Shown here: positions 14,982 through 23,900 of the stretch, one piece after another | Layout of the letters: each line of letters begins with the position of its first letter | How positions within the stretch are numbered: the stretch's first letter is position 1 | The notes under the pieces: generated by a model | What the model was told of the DNA's origin: nothing | The model's database searches: none | The model's input: only the letters and a program-made list of their open reading frames with translations | Made by a program: the position numbers and the translations under genes | DNA from: Centroberyx gerrardi | Lineage: Eukaryota; Chordata; Actinopteri; Beryciformes; Berycidae | Assembly (NCBI RefSeq): GCF_048128805.1 | Contig: NC_135999.1 | Span: 25,505,659-25,569,658 of the forward strand | Reading direction: 5' to 3' | DNA: 64,000 nt

Positions 14982-17900
14982 CATTATTCATCACTTTAGT
15001 GACCATATATCTAAATAATACAGATATGATTGATATACAGTATATAGTTGTGTATCGCTAAATTAGCAGTGACCCACTTTTTCACATCCTAGTGGGCATG
15101 ACAGGACTTAGTAATGCCGTAGCTGGTTCCCAAACTGGGGTCTGGGGACCTCCAAGGGTCCTTGAAAAGATTCCAGGGGGTCCTCAGCAAAATGTAGAAT
15201 AGTTTATAATTTCACTGTTATTTCACTCCCTAGACGTTAATGCAGTGAATGTATAAGGATGTGTAAGGATGACTATTTTCATCATAGGTTTAACTGCCCC
15301 GAACTACAGTCATATAATCATATAGTCATATTATTCTGCACAAAGTCATATCTAACAACAAAAATCTTCTCAAACAAAATCATATCAAATGTTCTGCGGT
15401 CTTGCTAATCTCTGAGGGGGTCTGTGAGACATGAGAAAGTGCTCTAACTGCTCCAGTAACTGTTGTCTAAAACGTTGTTGCACAATGCTCTTCCAGTGGG
15501 AATTAGTGTGTGCATTTGTGTGTAACAGTGCTGAAAACAATCCCTGCATAGATAAAAATGAAAATAAAACCTTACAAGTGATCTTATATCAGCAACCCTA
15601 TACTCAAGTTTAGGAACATGAAAACTCTTATATCCCACAAAAGAAATCAGTTTAGCACCTTTGTTGGATGTGAGTTTAAGAAAAGATCTTTGTGTTGCTG
15701 TGGTTTCAGTCATCCACAGATCCCTGCTACTGAAGAATGGAGACAGCGTCGTGGCGTGCGCCGACATCCTCCCAGAATCCCCTTCAGCAGAGCAGACCTT
15801 TCCCAACACCACTTTCTTCAGCGGGTGAGGGTAAAACCCCTTTTAGACTGCGTGACTGAAATCTGATAAACTGTGCTTTGTTTGTCTGGAATCTGTCTGC
15901 AGCCTTTCAATGTTCACCTGAGAGTTTATTTCCTCATATCGTTAATTCAAATGACATGAGGAAGTTATGGTAAGTCTTTATATAACCTGGCTGTGCTCGG
16001 CCAAAAACTACACACTGGCTTTCATGAAGAAGAGGACACCTCAGTTATCTTATATTAGCGCGTTATACACAACATCTATCCATGATTTATAATGCTTATG
16101 AATAATTGCAAATTGATGATAGTGCTGTGCAATTAAACAATTACATCTTAACCAATTCACATCAATTTCAGCAGCAGCACTGGTAGAAAGTATATATAAG
16201 TACACATCGGGTACCAATATGAATAAATAAATAGACAGCATGTAATTAGCAAAAACATCTATTTTGTACAGTGCTCAATTCCATTTCAATACACAGAAGA
16301 AAATGCCATGTGACTTGATTCAGAGAATTCCTAATATAACAGCATGGCTCTTTTACGGCTTTTTCAGTGTTTTCTTGAATTTCTTCCTGTGTATATGTAG
16401 AGTGAGTGAACCTTGAAACCTGCTAAAAGCATATTAGTTTAAAAAACAAACAAATGCATGGTTGTCTTTGAGAAAATAAACATTAATCTCTTCCGAAACA
16501 CTTGTCAGGAGTGGTTTTCGTGAAACCACTTTGTGGTGATGGCAGCTGTGTCTGAGGCTCTTGTCATGCAGGAACCAAATCACATGCTTCATGCAAAGCT
16601 GAGAAAAACCATCTCATCCACAACTTTGTTACTCCAGTGCCCATATATCTAAATAAACCTATATGATTGATATACAGTGTCTCTAAATTAGTGTGTGAAG
16701 AAGGGGGCAGAGAGAGAAGCTGCTTTTTTGGACTCAAGCAGAAAGGATGTTCATGTCACCTCAAGACTAATAAATCTTAACAGAATAGTTGAGCCATTGG
16801 AGAAAAAAATAAATAGACTAAAGCCTGACACTCCACAATATAGTTCAATGCAAAACACAGTGTGCTACCCCACCCAAAGACAGAACAATACCTGCACAGC
16901 AGACTGATGCTCACTGATGTTTAATACATGCAACAAGCGGAAATTATCTTGTTTGCCACACCCAAGTCTTTCAGTCAGATAGGGCTCCAAGATTGCAGGA
17001 GCCCTTTCACATAACATTAAGCCAACTGCAAGAAATTTGGGTGTTTTATTTGATTCTGGCCTTTGTTTTGATGACCAAGTTAAGGTTGTTCAATCAGGTT
17101 TCTTTCAACTTGATTGAATTTCAAAAAATTAGATCCTTCTTGTTCTTTGAGGATTTACACAAGGTTGTCCATGTGTGATCATAGGGTGCGAACACAGAGG
17201 GAACCTCTGGCGTAAACCTATCAACGCCACCCTGGGAATTGCACCCAGAGAGTTCGTTTTACCAAAACCCTCACACAAGAGAACACAAGTTCGTAAAGGA
17301 GGAGCAGAGACCAGGTTCCCAAGGTTAAAAAGACACTTTTGTTTAGGAATAAAAAGGATCAAAAGGGGATGCAGGGGAAGACCAAATGAGTATAAAAAGA
17401 TACAATTTATTTGTGCATAAAATAGTTACAAATATAAAAATGGTTTAACCAATAAGGAGAATTTGCATTAGAGCGGGACGTTACCGACCAAGGCAGGTGG
17501 TATGCCGGAGGGGGAACCAAAGGCCGAGCCTGGTTGGAAGAAAACTATACGCAACCATTCGTGAGTTCACACACACACACAACAAATCACAAGGGTTAAA
17601 GTGCACAGTGCAGCACAGCAATAGGTTACACACTCAAGCATGCAGTGAGAGGGGGAGGCTATTAGCATAATAGGCCCCGGCTTAGGCCGCCACCAAACCT
17701 CGGAAGGCAAGACACCGTCTACAACAAGGGAGACAAACAAACACGGCAGATGGTTGTGAAAATATATTATCAACCTATTCATAGGATGACAAGAGGCCTA
17801 AAAACACTAATCATAATATAAAAAACATGGGCAAAACAGCAGTTTGTGCTATAAAAAAACAAACAAAGAAATGGTTACACACTGCTGGCAATGCTATGGT

Positions 17901-20900
17901 CCAACTCAAACATGTAAGGGCTGACTGTCCATCAATCCTGTTTTTACCTTAACTTATCACACAAGGGTCAAGACAACGCTCCTTGCGTCTGGTACTCTGG
18001 GCAGGGGCTGCGACCCACTCTAGGCTAGAGACATGTTAGATATGAGTGGCTACCATGACCAGTTTGAAGGAGGTGGTGCATGCAATCTGTTTAACATACC
18101 TTTGCCAGTGGGCCCACAGATACTCCAGCAGGTTTGCTGCGAGTCAGGGGAACAGATAGCCTAAAATACATTAAGAACAATAAAATAAATAAGTAAAACC
18201 CACCAACTGAAGTGCAAACAAACAGCCACAGGAAACATTACCTTTAAAGTAAAAAAGTACTGCTGCCCAGTTTGAGGGAGAGACCATACCTAGTCTGCCT
18301 AGCAAACTGCCAGCTTATATAGGGGGGAGGGGGAAGACACACCTGGAACCTGTTAGGAGGGGAGTACCCTTTAAGGTGGACCCATATTCTTAAGGTGGAC
18401 CAGTTCACCCTGTTACACATGCCTTTATTTTTTCTCGTTTAGATTTCTGTAATGCCCTCTACACAGGTATTACTCAGGCTTCCCTCTTTCGCCTTCAATT
18501 GGTTCAAAATGCTGCTGCTAGGATTATTACTGGTTCAAGAAAACGAGATCATATAACTCCAATTCTGGCCTCCCTGCATTGGCTTCCCGTTCATTTTCGC
18601 ATTGATTTTAAAATTTTACTGTTGACCTTCAAGGTTTACATGACCAGGCCCCTAATTATATCAAAGATCTACTAACCCCTTATGTGCCTGGGCGCCCTCT
18701 TAGATCGGCTGATAGTGGCTTTCTGGTCGTCCGGCTGGTGACTAAGGGCTATCGGGCTTTTGCAGTTTTTTAGAAAAGCTTTTATCTCTGTGTGAATTTT
18801 ATTATAGTTTTTTAGAAAAGCTTTTATCTCTGTGTGAATTTTATTATTATTATTATTTATTATTTTTTTTTTATTATTATTATTTCATTTTACTCACTTA
18901 TATTGTATTATTATTGTTTTATTGTATTTTATCCTTTTGTGAAGCACTTTGTAACATTGTTAAGAAAAGTGCTATATAAATAAAGTTTATAATTATTATT
19001 ATTATTATAACATTTTTAAACAAACATGGTCTTTGTCAGGCTTTCAAACCAGGTATTTTTCAATTCATGGTGAACCAATCTAAGCATCTATTGTCTTTTT
19101 TGGGTAGCTTGATATTAGGCACTTTCACACACTCAGCTTGCTCTGCTGCCAACAGACTGCAATCATGCCAGCAGGTGTAAAGTGAGACTGTTAGATACTT
19201 ATTAGTGAGTTAGTTGAACCTGTGAGTCCCCAGATGGGATGTTCGTATCTGTCTACAGTTTAGTTTATTATTTTTACTGCACAAAGATAAAAATCAATGG
19301 AATGAACTCTTGCTAAGTACACAATGAAATCAGTGAAACAATGAGTTGCTCTTCTGTTGTACTTTTTTTCACAGTCGTTTGATCAGATAACATGAAGAAG
19401 TGCACACCAAATCATAATGAATGTTATACAATGAGTCGTTTTAGCCTTCAGACCTGACAGATCAAAGATGTTTTCCAACCATGCTGAAAACTGTTGTGGT
19501 AACCAGGGTGCAAGTTAGCAATCTTTGTGGTTTTCCTGTTTCATGTGTGTACACTAGAATTGCTTCAGATAGTACATGTGTTTTGGTAACTGCTGCTCTT
19601 TGCACCTATTGCATCACTCTTATACTCATAAGGACAGTAAAGAACATCCTTTCATTATATTGCATTAATTGCATATTGTATTAATGCCATAATAAAGTTT
19701 TTCATCAGGGTATGGTGTCACCATAAAAAGTAAATTACAACACTTCATCATAAAATAACTCCTGGAACATCACAGATTGATGATATCTAACAGTGTAATG
19801 GCATCTGAGGGTGGATTTTTCATTTAACAAAGATTAACTCTGTGAAAGTAACAGCAGTAACCTCAGTAAATTATTGTTTTCTGTGATTTTCTTTTTTCCA
19901 GCTATGACTTCCGCAGGAGGGTTGCTGATGTCCTGGAGGTGGACACGTCCAGAGTCACCCTCCTGCCCGGCTCTCCTCGCTCTGCAGCTGATGGGACGTG
20001 CCAGGAAGTCAGCTTCCTAGTATCTGGTAGGCATCCAGACTCTCATGCAATCCCAACTGCACTCTCAAACATTATTATGCCATTTTCAACACAACTGTGT
20101 GTCTAGTTCGGTGTCTAATAGGCATTTGTATTACCTTTCCACTAAGGATGGGACGATACGCTTATCTCACGGTACGTTTTGATACGTGATAGGGGGTTCA
20201 CCATTTGATACAACCACGATACAATCTAATAAATAAAAGTTCAATGACAACAAAGTCTGACTGTGCAGAATTATGTTTATTTCTGACACACACATCTCGG
20301 CATTGGCTTGCTAGAATATAAACAATTTTAAAATGTCATTACAAAGTGAAAATAGTATAATTTTGATAGAGAGCTTGTGAAATTGTGATGGTCAAGCCGT
20401 CTCATTTGTGATTACTACAGCAGAATAAAATGGAGCTAATATCATGATTAATTTTTCTGCCCCACGATACGTATTGTCACATTTTTTATTGCGATATATT
20501 GAATTTTGATATATCGTCCCATCCCTACTTTCATATGGTAACTGTCCAGTTCTGCGTGAGTTTGTGATTAAAGTCAAAATGTGACAGCTGATATGAAGGG
20601 GAAGCAGTGAGCATTCCTTCCTCTTGCTCTGTTCATACTGATGACAGCAGGAAGCCATGTTGACCATGTGAAGCACGACCACAAAATCAAAAGGTTTGAA
20701 GTCCTGACCGAGGCTTTGCTATTGACACACATCTGCGTGATGCGTCGCCACAACCCAATATGACTGTTCATACGGTAGAACATTTAATCCTCCTTTGACC
20801 CGACACTTTTGCAACAATGAGAATAATCAGGTCACACGTGTCGGTTAAGTGTTGAGAGCGGAGGTGACAGAGTAAAATCATGAGAGTATGAGTTGAGTCA

Positions 20901-23900
20901 TCTCACTTCTGCAGAAGAAACTCCCTGCAGATTCCTTTGAAATGATTTCCATCACAAATTATAAGAGGGCCAGATCCAAGGGTGGAAGCAACTAATTACA
21001 TTTACTCACGTTACTGTAATTCAGTAGGTTTTTTGTGTACTTGTACTTTTTTGAATATTTTTTAAAGTCAGTAATTTTACGTTTACTTAAGTACATTTTT
21101 GTTGAAGTATTGTACTTTACTACATTTTAAATCCCATCCATAACAGAGTACAATTTTTGTGGCTCTCCATAAGCAACAGAAACTGGACCAACATGAATTG
21201 ACAAATTAAGGAGCCATTCACAGCAAACAAGCAGTCAGCAAAGAAGGGAATAGAGTCATTTGGCTTCACTTTGTGCACTTTATTTTGCAATATCCAGTTT
21301 TTCCAATGAAACGATTCTAGTTTGAACTCTCTCCTCTCATCCTTTTAGAATCACATGGAAATGATCACAGCTAAAAATGTTCTGTTCTCTAAAGTAAAGT
21401 AACTCAGTAACTTTTAGTCTGAGGACATTTTAAATAAGCTACGTTTTACTTTTACTTAAATAGACTTTTACTTCTACTTAAGTAAAATATCCACAAAGTA
21501 ACAGTGCTTTCCACCACTGGCCAGACCTCACGACATTGCGTTCACAAAGACAGCTGTGAAAAAACAAAACCAAAACCTCATATCACCATTATGTTGTATC
21601 AGTCATTTTGTGTTAGGTATTACTTTTTGTTTCTCTTGTTAAATAGAATCACATTTAGCGAGGAACCTCATAGAGGAGGAATGCTGTAGGTCCTGTCCCA
21701 TCAAAACCCACAGGACTCCACTGACTTCTCCTGAAAGTCAAAAAGAGAGGGAGGTGCCGATGAACAAAGACAAAAAAATTATACCATGCAAAACAATATG
21801 AGTGAGATTCTCAAGAAGAAGCAGACGGGTAGGTTTAGCTAGTACCTGCCCTTCTGCTTCTCCTTTCTTTTTAGATATGAGAATCTCTTGGCATCTCATT
21901 GTGGCATACAGGATAATACCTGCATTATAGCCAGGACTTCCATAGCAGATCCTGTATCTGAACACAAGGCTTTGCCAGAGCAGTTAAGTTTTTGTGTGTC
22001 ATATCAGTTGAATCCATGGGAGTGTTTTGTAAGTCTATACGCCCGGGATACATAAATCAAACCCGAAGTGTTGATTCCCTTCTCTATGGAGATTTTTGTT
22101 ATTTCCTGGTCTTCCCGGGGCCGTAGCTGGTCAGCCTTGTGTTTGCCGGGACAATGGACAATTCTGGGCATTGAAAATCTTCAGAAAAACCTGAAAAATT
22201 GCTCAGTAACCCGACGCTGGAGTTGAGTGTCCGTGTGTCTCGTTTTCAGTCCCCCTCTCCTCTCCTCCGTCCCAGCAGGGAACAGAGGAGTATCTGTACA
22301 GAGGCTTCACACAGTATAGCACAGGACGGGCATTTATCTCCCACAAAGCCAGGAGTTTAGTATTGCATAACACCCAAGAGGGCCTTCCTTACCGCAATTA
22401 TGGGTATGATGATTATGCAGCAGAACGATGCGCACATGCAGGTTTTCAGGCGGCTACATAGCTGAGTATGTGGGATGTTTAGAAATGTTTTCTTTAAAGT
22501 AGTGTGCATCAGAGGTGGGGAGTCGAGTCACTATTTTAATAGCTTGAGACTTGACACTTGACTTGGGTTCTGGTGACTTGGGACTTGACTTTGACTTGTA
22601 CTTTTATGACTTGAAAAGGTTTCTAAAGTCTTGACAAAAGATCTTGTGTTTGTGTAAATGACTTAGATTGAAAGTGATGAGATTTGTTCCAGCAGACGAC
22701 TGAATTTAAATTCTGTTTTTTGAATTTGTATGGAATGATTGAATTTATTGAAGTTGAAGCTGATTATAGAAATCAAACTCATGATGCTCTTACCAAGTTT
22801 TTATCCTATTAAAACCATATTGTGTTGAAAAGTCCTAGATATTTAGTTTAAGATATGAAATTGATGCTGGACTCTTGATTTGTTCTGACTTGACTTGCTG
22901 CTCTACATTTAGACTTGAGACTTGACTTGAGACTTGTGCCTCAAGACTTGAGACTGACTTGGGACTCGAGCAAAGTTGGTCACACTTCTGGTATGCATAC
23001 ATAAATATCAGGAGAAAACAAGACTGATGAACCAGTGAAGCAAGCCTGCCAATGCTTTACGGGAATTATCAGCGCAGATTGCTCGGCTGAAACGAAAGCG
23101 CTGGAAAAGTAATGACATCCACTTTGACAGCTGAGTGAACGGAATGTAAAACTCGCTATCGAATACAATTGGAGTTATGAGTTATTTTTGGACATTTGGG
23201 AATACACTGCAGTATTATTACTGGCACAAGAGCAGGTTGATCTTCATTTGCGGTGACGACAGAATATCAAGTGGTTTTTGGTCGGCGTCCATCCTGCAGC
23301 CTCCGCTAATCACCGAGTGTAACTGATCATTAAGTGTGTCTGGGATTGTGTTATGAGTGTTTAAGCATTGCCACATTGTCTGTGTCTTAAAGGGGAGGTC
23401 AGTATGGAAAGTCTGAACTCCGTCAAAACCAGTGAGAAGATGGGCGAGTTCAGAGAGTCGGAATCATGCACCAGTGAGTATGAGCTATTTTGTGATCATA
23501 CAGCTTTAACCAAACATCAACATCAGCTCCACAAAGGGAATGTGAGACTGTTGATGTATTTAAAGGGGAACACCACAACACATTTTAAGAATTCACTGGA
23601 CAGTAACCAACCAACTCTCTCTCTAATTAAATAAATATTATTTATAAATATTATTATTATATTGTGGCACCCATCCATCTTGTGCATCTTTTCTATCTGG
23701 ATTGCTATTATCACATGACCTCAGAGTTTACCAAAAAACAGTTAGTATTTTACTTAAAAATTACAGACACGGTCAAATAACTGAGATATGACATTTAGGG
23801 GGTGGAAGCATGGAAGCTGTGTCTATAGTTGTTGGTAAACGTGAGGAATACATAAACTTTTAGCCAATAAATCAATTAAAACATAAAATTGCATGCCAAA

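Larger units (their letters stand above)
10141..15800 (+). other. Degenerate SOD-like domain 6, spread over five exons
   Basis: Residues about 725-870 keep the fold pattern but lose every metal residue. The HxH position reads WFI (774-776). GGHWNPF has become GGVYNPF, with Val at 794. The Glu/Asp pair is V816 and E819 in SCVVGEVTG. The VIH region reads RSLLLK and the catalytic Arg is Val, ending in VACADI. Compared with domain 4 (LSCEVGDLS), the homology is clear but the site is dead. The role is inferred to be structural or ligand-binding. Confidence 0.75.
16980..19014 (+). mobile_element. L2-like LINE 3' fragment, split by a later insertion
   Basis: The two parts, 16980-17173 and 18418-19014, read as one decayed reverse-transcriptase C-terminus when joined across the insertion. 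It contains the expected LGV..DS phrase, the R-L-D-F-C-N-A-L motif, and the [14 protein letters not shown] and GRPLRSAD blocks. The 3' end has tgaagcactttgtaac, a 42-bp tandem duplication (18764-18847) and an ATT simple-repeat tail. Frame is broken; there is no active element. Confidence 0.75.
19902..23473 (+). other. C-terminal module with a Cys pair (exons 8 and 9)
   Basis: Residues about 886-955 read on from the last SOD-like domain. The module begins [14 protein letters not shown], continues through [11 protein letters not shown], and ends [11 protein letters not shown]. Two Cys could form a disulphide. I do not recognise the family with certainty; the position just before the GPI tail suggests a membrane-proximal stalk or SEA-like unit, which is inference. 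Exon 9 (23393-23473) is 81 bp, in phase 1 on both sides, with acceptor tcttaaag and donor gtgagt. Confidence 0.65.

Noticed and set aside
22250..22470. Possible extra exon after tttcag at about 22250
   Set aside because: No open frame in the required phase leads to a plausible donor, and exons 8, 9 and 10 already join in phase without it.
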